From contig NZ_CP017704.1 in the NCBI RefSeq assembly GCF_002243645.1, positions 528,501 through 592,500 of the forward strand: DNA of 64,000 nt. Direction: 5' to 3'. The notes beneath the pieces are model-generated. The model was not told where the DNA came from. It was given only the letters and a program-made list of their open reading frames with translations, and ran no database searches. The translations under genes were made by a program, and so were the position numbers. This document shows positions 56,406 to 64,000 of the stretch, one piece after another. Numbering within the stretch: the stretch's first letter is position 1; each line of letters begins with the position of its first letter. This DNA comes from Peribacillus simplex NBRC 15720 = DSM 1321. Its GTDB lineage: Bacteria > Bacillota > Bacilli > Bacillales > DSM-1321.

Positions 56406-56668
56406 TAAATAAATTTCATTGGAAAACGGACTTCCCATTGAATCCATTATGTAAACTAAACTTTATAAGATGTGCACTTGTTTTATTACTGTTTTATGAG
56501 TGTGAGCAAGTTGGATGGATTTCTTGCACCGAAACCGGTTATCCAATGTATACTCTTTAAAAGAAAGATAATTATGTTTCATAAGATAATCGTTCCTTTC
56601 TGGTTTGGGTCGTTGTCGAGACTCCTCTTACACCAGTTTGGACCGATTCTTTTATTTTTTTACACTAA
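56406..56668. other. Intergenic stretch, nothing recognised
   Basis: About 260 bp between convergent cotA and dtpT with no ribosome-site-led gene on either strand. Confidence 0.4.
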
Positions 56669-56671
56669 ATA

Positions 56672-56722
56672 AAAAAGCTCGACCTAAAAGGCACATTATG
56701 TGCCTTTTGGGTCAGCTCCTTT
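56672..56722. terminator. Bidirectional terminator between cotA and dtpT
   Basis: GACCTAAAAGGCACA pairs with TGTGCCTTTTGGGTC around a 3-nt loop, flanked by A and T runs that suit either strand. Confidence 0.85.
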
Positions 56723-56727
56723 TCTTA

Positions 56728-58059
56728 TTATTCCATCAGCTTTGCTACTGGCTTCGAAATAAGCAATAATACAATACCTAAACCAATTGTTACAAAACCA
56801 ATTACACTGAAGATTTCCAGGTAACCTAAAGACTGCGTATATGCAGCTAACTGGCCGGCTACCATATTAGCTACCGCGGAACTTGCCAGCCATACTCCCA
56901 TTAGAAGAGAAGCAAGCTTGATTGGAGCAATTTTACTTACCATTGATAAACCAACTGGTGAAATCATTAATTCGGCTAATGTATGAAGGAAATACGTTAC
57001 AATCATGAACAGGATGTTTACTTTCAGCGCTGTATCGTTTCCTGTATACATAACAGCAGGAAGCAGTACTAAGAAACCTAAACCAACAGTGACTAAACCA
57101 AGAGCCATCTTCGTTGGAGTTTTTAAGTCACCGCGTTTTGAGCTGCCAAGCTTGTACCATAAAGCAGACATAATTGGCGCTAAAATCACGATGAATAATG
57201 GGTTCAATGATTGGAACCAGGCAGTTGGAATCTCAAAACCAAATACATTCCGATCAATTTGGTCATTAGCATACAATGTCAATGAACTTCCAGCCTGCTC
57301 AAAAGCGGCCCAGAACGCAATAACGAAGACTGCCAAAATAACGATAGCCGCTGTACGTTTTTGTTCTCTTTTCGTTAACGGTGCAGCTGATTTTTGACCA
57401 GCTGTAACTTCCGGTTTGCCAGTAGGTTCTTTACCGATATCACCTAAATAGCGATTGCCTAATAAGTTGAAAACTAACTGCCCTACAATCATGCCAATTG
57501 CTGCTGTCAAGAACCCATATTTATAACTCATAAGTCCAACTACTAATGGTGCGAAGAAAGCCCCTACGTTAATACCCATATAGAAGATGGTGAAAGCTCC
57601 ATCACGACGCGGATCGTTGTCTTCATAAAGATCACCAACAATTGTCGAGATGTTTGGCTTGAAGAAACCATTACCGATAATCAATAAACCAAGACCAATG
57701 TAAAGCGCTGTCAAACTCTGACTTGCGAATAGCGAAAAGTTACCAAGCGCCATTAAAATGCCACCAATCGTGATCGCCAATCTTCTGCCTATGAAACGGT
57801 CAGTTAAGTATCCGCCAATCATTGGCGTAATATAAACGGCACCAGTAAAGAATCCGTATATGCCCATAGCCGTAGATTTGTCGACTCCAAGCCCGCCGTT
57901 TACAACAGTTGCTGTTAAGTAAAGAACAAGAATTGCTCTCATTCCGTAATAGCTGAAGCGCTCCCATGCCTCAGTCGCGAACAGCATATACAGTCCTGGA
58001 GGATGCTTTTTCCTAGACTGGTTTGGCTGCTGAACATCATTTTTTAATATTGCTTGCAT
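56728..58059 (-). CDS. dtpT: Proton-dependent di/tripeptide transporter, POT family
   Basis: Peptide:H+ symporter of 443 residues. The POT signatures are present: AWERFSYYGMRAILVLYLT (about 31-49; E-R-F-x-Y-Y-G), GGYLTDRFIGRRLAI (about 81-95) and FYMGINVGAFFAPLV (about 158-172). It imports short peptides in nutrient-rich conditions. The ATG at 58059 has a GGGGGAAA ribosome site. A cre box and micro-ORF lie 80-160 bp upstream on the same strand, and a two-component system lies further upstream, so the gene may respond to both carbon status and an external signal. Confidence 0.92.
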   Translation of the reverse strand: MQAILKNDVQQPNQSRKKHPPGLYMLFATEAWERFSYYGMRAILVLYLTATVVNGGLGVDKSTAMGIYGFFTGAVYITPMIGGYLTDRFIGRRLAITIGGILMALGNFSLFASQSLTALYIGLGLLIIGNGFFKPNISTIVGDLYEDNDPRRDGAFTIFYMGINVGAFFAPLVVGLMSYKYGFLTAAIGMIVGQLVFNLLGNRYLGDIGKEPTGKPEVTAGQKSAAPLTKREQKRTAAIVILAVFVIAFWAAFEQAGSSLTLYANDQIDRNVFGFEIPTAWFQSLNPLFIVILAPIMSALWYKLGSSKRGDLKTPTKMALGLVTVGLGFLVLLPAVMYTGNDTALKVNILFMIVTYFLHTLAELMISPVGLSMVSKIAPIKLASLLMGVWLASSAVANMVAGQLAAYTQSLGYLEIFSVIGFVTIGLGIVLLLISKPVAKLME

Positions 58060-58135
58060 AATAATTTCCCCCTAAATATGGTTAAATATTAAACCATCCA
58101 CCAATCGTTACATTCACAAAATAATTGCATGGTTT

Positions 58136-58220
58136 TTATTTTAATAGATTCGTTCCACCTACGCCTAATACGATGATGGCCAAGCATGCCATCCAACCCA
58201 TCATCAGTAAGCGTTTACAT
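58136..58220 (-). other. cre box followed by micro-ORF or small RNA, paralogue of 61869-61965
   Basis: The minus-strand cre box ATGTAAACGCTTACT (58206-58220) is followed by a 22-codon frame from 58204 (MMGWMACLAIIVLGVGGTNL...). Its core WMACLAIIVLGVGG is repeated with conservative changes in the frame at 61905 (WMACVAVIVSGVGG). No ribosome site is evident. It may be a short hydrophobic peptide or a small RNA. Confidence 0.45.
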
Positions 58221-58454
58221 TTTTATTCTTGACTCTGTTGCAAAAAGAATCAGATAGCAAAATCTAAATGAGCATTAACTTATAAATTCATTCATTTTAT
58301 TCGAAGACGTTCAATGAAGGCATTTAAATTTCAAAGAATCTTTAGTGTTGTAAAATAATTTTATATTATCTGAAAATATAAAAATACAGAAAAAAAAGAA
58401 AAAAAGTCTTGCTGCATTAGCGGTCTGTGCAGCAACAAAGACCCCCATTATAAA

Positions 58455-58486
58455 AAAAACTGCCTTGTATTAAGGCAGTTTTTTAG
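58455..58486. terminator. Terminator after response regulator
   Basis: AAAACTGCCTT-GTATT-AAGGCAGTTTT with flanking A and T runs, overlapping the stop codon of the minus-strand regulator. Confidence 0.8.
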
Positions 58487-59118
58487 TCAACAATCCATTG
58501 ATATAAATTTTTCGGTCTTCCTATTTTTTGATAACTTACAATAATTTCCACTTTTCCTTCATCAAGTAAATGCATAATATAGCGATAGACGGTCGGATAA
58601 GCCAAACCAACTTCTTTAGAAATTGTATCCACAGAAAAAGGTTCACGATTAGAATGTAGAAAATCACTAACGTGACAAAGTGTTCTCTTACTAATTCCCT
58701 TTGTTACAAATACATCCTTTTCTTCACTGGGTTTTTGCTGCGGAGCTGATTGAGTTAATTTTGCAAGGCGAGCATGCAGTTTAATTCTTGAAATCATATC
58801 AGGCGCTTTTACAGGCTTTAATGCAAAATCTGTTGCGCCTGCTTCAAGAAAGCGATCAGCAATTTCCTGTCGTTCATCGACTGTTAATACAAGAATCGGA
58901 ACATCAGCATTAAGTTTACGAAGCTCACCCACTGTTTTTATTCCGTCCATTTCCGGCATATGATAATCAACTAAAACAACATCTGCTCCTTTTTCTGCAA
59001 ACACATTTAACCCTTCTTTTCCGTTGTTAGCCGTATCTACATTCCAGCCGGCAAATTCACAAATTTCACTTAGCATATATTGAATTGATGCATCATCATC
59101 AATGACTAAAATGTTCAT
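58483..59118 (-). CDS. Response regulator with C-terminal HTH
   Basis: 211 residues. The receiver domain (1-118) has the acidic pair D7/D8, the phospho-acceptor D51 in VVLVDYHMPEMDG, and lysine in ALKPVKAPD. The C-terminal 80 residues hold a helix-turn-helix (SVDTISKEVGLAYPTVYRYIMHLLDEG) like that of the CitB/DctR/GlnL group, which control nutrient uptake genes. It overlaps the kinase gene by 4 bp (ATGA) and is convergent-free upstream of dtpT on the same strand, so dtpT or the micro-locus between them are candidate targets. Confidence 0.87.
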   Translation of the reverse strand: MNILVIDDDASIQYMLSEICEFAGWNVDTANNGKEGLNVFAEKGADVVLVDYHMPEMDGIKTVGELRKLNADVPILVLTVDERQEIADRFLEAGATDFALKPVKAPDMISRIKLHARLAKLTQSAPQQKPSEEKDVFVTKGISKRTLCHVSDFLHSNREPFSVDTISKEVGLAYPTVYRYIMHLLDEGKVEIIVSYQKIGRPKNLYQWIVD

Positions 59119-60461
59119 CTTGACACACTCCTCTCAGCTAGTTTAATCCAAATTGTTGTCCCGTGCCCAAGCTTGCTGTCAATTTCTAAAGATGCACCAT
59201 GTCCTTTAGCAACTTGTCGTACGAAAGCTAATCCCATCCCTGGATGCGATTTCGTACTAAACCCAGCTTTCCATATTTTCTTCTGCTCTTTAGATGAAAT
59301 CCCTTTCCCATTATCTGATACGCCCAACCAAAGTTCATTTTCATAGGTTTTTACCTTAAGCAAAATCTTGCCATCTTCTATTCCATTCACTGCATCGTAA
59401 GCATTGTCAATTAAATTCACTAATGCCCTTGTCATTCGGATTTTATTAATTAAAATTTTAATTTCAGGATCTGTTTGAAAGTCTACCTTCAGATTAAGAT
59501 TTGTCCCGCTCAATCTGCTTGCTTCGACGTATTCAACTAAATCCTTTATACGGCACCAATGTTTTTTATCATCATATAAAATCTCGGAAATCATGTCGCT
59601 AACGGAATGAATCGATGATGAAATCTTTTGACAATATTCTTTAATTTTAGAATCGTCCACTTTCAAACTAATTAAAGAATTTAGCCCCTCAATTGCTGTG
59701 AGAGGTGTTTTTAAATCATGGACCAGATATAGTGCTTCTCGTCCTGATCTTGACTGCATTGCTTCTAACTGCGCATAATGAAGCTCTTGCTTTATCCGCC
59801 ACTTTTGTTCAGCTAATGAAAAATACACAGCTAAAATAACAGCATTAATAACAAAAATTAAACACAAAGTTAAACTGTACAATGTTAAAGATTGCTCAAA
59901 TCCAATTTGAACCGCTATATCTTTTAATTCCTTTGAAATCGACCCTTGGCCAAATCCATATTTAGATAAAGAAGGAATCTCATTCAGCCATTCAATCCCA
60001 AAGATTAATTGAGAACAAATAATCGTTTTAATAATAGGCTTTAGCCTATCCTTTTCAAAGGCTTGCAATAATAAGACTGCTAACAACAATAACAACGCAT
60101 ATGCGCTAAATGAGTATGTTAAAGAATAATAAGCATTTATCACGATATAGTCGAGAGGAATAACAATAAGAGGAATGATAATTTTTAACCATGGACGGTT
60201 TAAACGATCACCGATTTCGTCTCCCAACAGCAGTGCACCAATATAATGAAACAAAGCTAAAACTGTATTTAAAGACACTAACAAAAAAACGGCAAGCATT
60301 AACGTATTTCCTGTTTCTTCACCTTCTCCTAATGAAATAAGCAAATCAGTAAGACCAATTTCGTCAGGACCCAACCACGATAGTAAGAATACCCCGAATA
60401 AAATTACTCCAATTTTCATCCATATTGTCCAAGACTTCATAAGACTAGCTATCATAATCAT
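59115..60461 (-). CDS. Sensor histidine kinase, multi-pass membrane type
   Basis: 448 residues. The first about 220 residues hold six to seven hydrophobic segments rather than a classical extracellular sensing loop. The kinase part has the phospho-acceptor histidine in LYLVHDLKTPLTAIEGLNSL (about 243-262), the N box in LVNLIDNAYDAV, the G1 box in LGVSDNGKGIS and the G2 box in GMGLAFVRQVAKGHG. It is the partner of the overlapping response regulator; resembles GlnK/YcbA-like kinases. The signal might be a membrane-sensed nutrient. Confidence 0.87.
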   Translation of the reverse strand: MIMIASLMKSWTIWMKIGVILFGVFLLSWLGPDEIGLTDLLISLGEGEETGNTLMLAVFLLVSLNTVLALFHYIGALLLGDEIGDRLNRPWLKIIIPLIVIPLDYIVINAYYSLTYSFSAYALLLLLAVLLLQAFEKDRLKPIIKTIICSQLIFGIEWLNEIPSLSKYGFGQGSISKELKDIAVQIGFEQSLTLYSLTLCLIFVINAVILAVYFSLAEQKWRIKQELHYAQLEAMQSRSGREALYLVHDLKTPLTAIEGLNSLISLKVDDSKIKEYCQKISSSIHSVSDMISEILYDDKKHWCRIKDLVEYVEASRLSGTNLNLKVDFQTDPEIKILINKIRMTRALVNLIDNAYDAVNGIEDGKILLKVKTYENELWLGVSDNGKGISSKEQKKIWKAGFSTKSHPGMGLAFVRQVAKGHGASLEIDSKLGHGTTIWIKLAERSVSR

Positions 60462-60598
60462 TTCACCTTTAATAGATTAATTGCTTATAGAATAGAATGA
60501 TAACCATTCTTCCATTTCGTATTTATTTAATTTTATGTATACCCTCCATAATCTCATTATACGCAATTCATCATAATTATGAAAATTATAAAAAAATG

Positions 60599-60834
60599 GG
60601 TTCTGGTGCAAAAATCCGAATATCTTGCAAGTATACTATCGCTATGAAAAAACCAGCAGAATTCAAGTAGAAGCATTATGAACCAGAAATTATTCCTCTC
60701 ACAGTAAGGAGGGGCCTAAGGTAAACTTGAGTTTTCGTGATTTTATGGAAATAATGGAGGAACGAGACTTATCCATAGCTCACACAACCATTATACGTTC
60801 GGTCCATCAATATGGTCGTGAGCTGGATTAGAGA
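60599..60834 (+). pseudogene. IS6-family (IS26/IS240-like) relic
   Basis: GGTTCTGGTGCAAAAA at 60599 corresponds to the IS6 terminal repeat GGTTCTGTTGCAAAGTT. Following it are broken frames reading KHYEPEIIPLTV and then NLSFRDFMEIMEERDLSIAH + TTIIRSVHQYGRELD before a stop (about 60728-60831), all characteristic of the start of IS6 transposases. Several frameshifts and stops; the catalytic part is missing. Confidence 0.7.
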
Positions 60835-60973
60835 GTCCGTTCTAACAAAGGGTGAAGCCTGTCCAAAGCTAGATTTTTAAAATAGATGTATATAAATTTG
60901 TAGAACAGGTAAAGTATTCCCCCCTACCATTGAAAATCCTTTGCTCCTGTTGAGCAAAGGATTACTTTCGCTG

Positions 60974-61496
<523 letters not shown>

Positions 61497-61533
61497 TTTT
61501 TTACTCCTCTTTCTGCTTTCCTCCTTACTTATT

Positions 61534-61663
61534 CAAAATCGTTCGTAAAAGTATGTGCAAAACTAAGAACGTTCGTAAAATATTTTTCAACTTTAACGAA
61601 CGTAAAAACAGGTTGAATTTATAGAAAAAAGAACCGTTCATAAAAGTGTACTTTTACGAACGG
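61534..61663. promoter_or_regulatory. Probable res site of the resolvase
   Basis: Upstream of the resolvase start, the half-site CGTTCGTAAAA recurs four or five times in both orientations (near 61541, 61573, 61598 and 61634-61663). The last is a 30-bp near-palindrome, CCGTTCATAAAAGTG with TACTTTTACGAACGG, like a crossover subsite I. Confidence 0.6.
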
Positions 61664-61868
61664 GTGTAACAATGCTATACCGCCCATTTCGGTAATTTTT
61701 TAGCTTTAAACGGCGCTCAACCATTTTTGTGAAATACAACATTTTCTTTTTTTTGGATATTATTAAAATAATAGATCTGCTGATTTTGTTAATTTTAGTC
61801 CCTTCATCCTATCAGCCTGGGATCTTTATCATACCAAGGGTTTTTGCTCATATTTCTAAATGAAATCC

Positions 61869-61965
61869 TTGACAATGTAAGCGCTTTCTTTTATTATGAT
61901 AATAGGTTGGATGGCATGCGTGGCCGTCATAGTATCTGGCGTAGGTGGGGCCAATACCGGGAACA
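61869..61965 (+). other. cre-controlled promoter with micro-ORF or small RNA
   Basis: Consensus promoter TTGACA (61869) - 17 bp - TATTAT (61892) with the cre box ATGTAAGCGCTTTCT (61875-61889) filling the spacer. The predicted transcript begins at GGTTGGATGGCATGC and carries a frame ATG 61911 or earlier, MACVAVIVSGVGG..., ending by 61970. It matches the locus at 58136-58220 over about 45 nt. No intact larger gene follows. Confidence 0.5.
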
Positions 61966-62173
61966 GTACATAGAAGAAATCCCCTATTTTATGCAACAGC
62001 TAGCTTCTTCCGAATAGGAAACAGTGATTCATCAATCATGTTATTCAAATACAAAAAAACTCTGTATTCGGTCAAATTCAGGGTTTCCCTAGCTTGAAAG
62101 CTCCCCTTAAGATCCCTTATGTTTTATTACAAATATGTATGCTAGTTTTATTGGTAGAATGAGGAGGTGCTTT

Positions 62174-62422
62174 ATGGAGAACAAAAAAAGTTCCCTTTAC
62201 GATGAATTACCGTTAGAATTATTGGCAGGATTTTATTATGAAATAAATAAGAACATTGAAAAAGGAATCTTGTCTAGTGCTATGTATCATGAAATTAGAT
62301 TAATGGAACAAACAGCATTAAAAAGAGGTATCTCACTTGAATACCTACATGACAAGGGTGCTTGTTTAATTGAAACCGAGAAACTACTAAGAGAAACAAC
62401 CCTGCAACCAACCCTGGGATAA
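62174..62422 (+). CDS. Small soluble protein, unknown
   Basis: An 82-residue, charged, mostly helical protein: MENKKSSLYDELPLELLAGF, then YYEINKNIEKGILSSAMYHE and RGISLEYLHDKGACLIETEK. The ATG at 62174 follows GAGGAGGTG with perfect spacing, so I reject the longer frame from 62135. No family recognised; length and lack of membrane segments fit a small regulatory or spore-associated protein. It is in the degraded island between resolvase and integrase. Confidence 0.6.
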   Translation: MENKKSSLYDELPLELLAGFYYEINKNIEKGILSSAMYHEIRLMEQTALKRGISLEYLHDKGACLIETEKLLRETTLQPTLG

Positions 62423-62690
62423 GGGGGGGAGCAGAGGCCATTCATTTTTACAAACTAATTTGAGAAGATTATCATTATGTATATTCCCCAACTAAAGAAT
62501 CTACTATTCACGGTATCCAATAAAAAGGCTCTGAAGTTCTGGGAAGAATGAAAAAAGTGAAGAAAGAAAGGAAAGAGCATAAGGAAAAACTAAGAGAAAG
62601 GCTATTTTTCAGCAGCAAGAATTCCCCAGTGCCATTGGAATTTATATGATTGGGAATACTCCCCGATATACAAGAAGTTTTCCTCCCTTA
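62423..62690. other. Intergenic stretch, nothing recognised
   Basis: About 270 bp with no credible gene or structured element on either strand. Confidence 0.4.
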
Positions 62691-63539
62691 TTAATTATCA
62701 AAAGTATTTTCAATGGCTGATTCCAATTCTTCTTTTCCTTCTCCTATATAACGTTTGGTCATGTTCAAATCTTTATGCCCCATCAATTTTGAAACGGTTT
62801 GAAGGTCTATCCCCTTATCGATTAATGTTTGGCAAAACGTATTCCGCAGCTTATGGGGAGTCGCATTATATTTATTCAGCATATATTGCACGGACCTTGG
62901 CGTGATGCGCTGATTCACACTGGATATGAAGATGGCCTCCGTTTCCATATTTAAAAATTCCTTGTATGCCTTGATCTTTTCACTAGCAGTCATGGAAAGT
63001 GGAATCTTCCTGTCTATATCACCCTTTGAATCCCGGATGAGGATATATTGCCTTTCTCCCTCTTTTTGAATGTCGCTATGGTTCAAATCACAAAGTTCGG
63101 ACACCCGGATACCCGTATGAATCATTGTGTAGACAATGGCAATATTCCTGAAATGCCCAGAGGCCTCGATTTCTTTTAGGAGAGCAGCTTGCTCAAGCAT
63201 GTTCAGGGCTTTTGGCGGATCTTCTTTCTTTTCCTTTGCTTTACGATCGATGTTGAGGACGATTTCGGGTTTATCAAGGAACCTGGAAAACATGGTAATG
63301 GCTGAATAATGCTTTTCAATCGTTCCTGCACTCTTGTTTGACTGTTCCATATCGTCTAAATAGGATTGGACATGGGATTTTTCAATCTCTTCCGCCTCAT
63401 CTTTAAACCATTGAAGAAGCTGGGAGATAACTCCCACATAGGTTTTAATCGTACCATCGGATTTATTTTGACCCATTAACCATTCCGCAAAAGAATGAAG
63501 AATTTGTTTATTGTCCAGGATTTCTTCTTTACCGGTCAT
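62691..63539 (-). CDS. Tyrosine recombinase / integrase (XerC/D-like)
   Basis: Site-specific recombinase of 282 residues. The N-terminal SAM-like core-binding domain (about 8-90) is followed by a catalytic domain with the arginine in HTGIRVSELCDL (about 150-161), the H-x-x-R box in PHKLRNTFCQTLID (about 231-244), the histidine of LMGHKDLNMTKRYIGEG (about 253-269) and the nucleophilic tyrosine within it. All catalytic residues are present, so it may be active. It lies next to the rRNA operon, facing away from a tRNA-like segment, and may be the last live gene of a decayed island. Confidence 0.88.
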   Translation of the reverse strand: MTGKEEILDNKQILHSFAEWLMGQNKSDGTIKTYVGVISQLLQWFKDEAEEIEKSHVQSYLDDMEQSNKSAGTIEKHYSAITMFSRFLDKPEIVLNIDRKAKEKKEDPPKALNMLEQAALLKEIEASGHFRNIAIVYTMIHTGIRVSELCDLNHSDIQKEGERQYILIRDSKGDIDRKIPLSMTASEKIKAYKEFLNMETEAIFISSVNQRITPRSVQYMLNKYNATPHKLRNTFCQTLIDKGIDLQTVSKLMGHKDLNMTKRYIGEGKEELESAIENTFDN

Positions 63540-63608
63540 TCGAGAAGCCCCCTACCAAAATCATGCTTTTAATAAGCCTTACCAACGAATGGTGGAATTT
63601 ATACAAAA

Positions 63609-63632
63609 AAACCTTAGGATAATCCTAAGGTT
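63609..63632 (-). terminator. Terminator downstream of the rRNA operon
   Basis: ACCTTAGGATAATCCTAAGGT palindromic stem with T-rich flank on the minus strand, 70-90 bp past the 5S gene. Confidence 0.65.
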
Positions 63633-63701
63633 TAGAATGCGTAGATAGGATTTGAACCTGTTTATACGGGTTTATGAATCCTAATTGATGTGATAAACAT
63701 T

Positions 63702-63817
<116 letters not shown>

Positions 63818-63883
63818 CATATCAGGAACGTTGTTCCTTCAAAACTAGATAATAAAGAAGGTATTTCATTTTTTAAAAGCGTT

Positions 63884-64000
63884 GGTTAAGTCCTCGATCT
63901 ATTAGTATCAGTCAGCTCCACATGTCGCCACGCTTCCACCTCTGACCTATCAACCTGATCATCTTTCAGGGATCTTACTAGCTTGCGCCATGGGAAATCT
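63884..64000 (-). rRNA. rrl: 23S ribosomal RNA, 3' end (partial)
   Basis: The minus strand reads ...AGCTGACTGATACTAATAG then ATCGAGGACTTAACC, the conserved 3' terminus of Bacillus 23S rRNA. The rest of the gene continues beyond the window. Confidence 0.95.

Noticed and set aside
58231..58250. CTCTGTTGCAAAAAG resembling an IS6 end
   Set aside because: Only one short match with no transposase relic next to it; could be chance, although an IS6 relic lies 2.4 kb away.

Overview
The window is chromosomal DNA of a low-GC, endospore-forming Bacillaceae. The evidence is a CotA-type laccase, an Sda checkpoint peptide, CcpA-type cre boxes, lysine and ZTP riboswitches, strong AGGAGG ribosome sites with frequent TTG starts, and a Bacillus-like 5S-23S end. 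The Bacillus simplex / Peribacillus group is my best guess. Most of the window is accessory metabolism: catabolic cassettes, each with its own transporter and often its own regulator, separated by gene relics, insertion sequences and small repeats.

Layout. 1-3.5 kb: LysP-type permease (cut by the window start), M20 amidohydrolase, RpiR/SIS regulator. 3.5-4.2 kb: hairpin repeats. 4.3-6.7 kb: hotdog thioesterase, kinase-fold protein, membrane-anchored protein with an apparent ATC start. 6.8-15.8 kb: minus-strand acyl-CoA operon (two acyl-CoA ligases, MFS carrier, two thiolases, acyl-CoA dehydrogenase, thioesterase). 16.9-22.7 kb: L-tartrate-type cassette (GntR regulator, FAH-fold protein, TtdB, TtdA, CitMHS carrier) with identical palindromes inside two divergent promoters. 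24.6-30.3 kb: two LLM flavin monooxygenases and a sulfonate-type ABC importer behind a tandem attenuator-like leader. 30.7-33.9 kb: xynB and xynP. 34.4-42.1 kb: an oxidative pentonate (Weimberg-type) cluster: ALDH, keto-deoxy-pentonate dehydratase, IclR, YjhG-type dehydratase, GntP permease, with three 17-bp palindromes. 42.4-46.4 kb: relics, sda, a ZTP-riboswitch-controlled permease, a decayed threonine dehydratase fused to a permease tail. 46.7-48 kb: lysine riboswitch and dapA. 48-54.5 kb: relics and two inverted IS110-family elements bracketing a cytochrome P450. 54.9-60.5 kb: cotA, dtpT and a two-component system. 60.6-64 kb: decayed mobile island (IS6 relic, broken resolvase with a probable res site, intact tyrosine recombinase) next to the 3' end of an rRNA operon.

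How it fits together. The cassettes feed central metabolism: fatty or aryl acids to acetyl-CoA, tartrate to oxaloacetate and possibly pyruvate, pentonate to 2-oxoglutarate, xylo-oligosaccharides to xylose. Local palindromes and cre boxes suggest substrate induction plus glucose repression. The observations I rate highest are two aligned IS110 5' regions that look like bridge-RNA genes, a duplicated leader with a compensated hairpin, and two paralogous cre-headed micro-loci near 58.2 and 61.9 kb.
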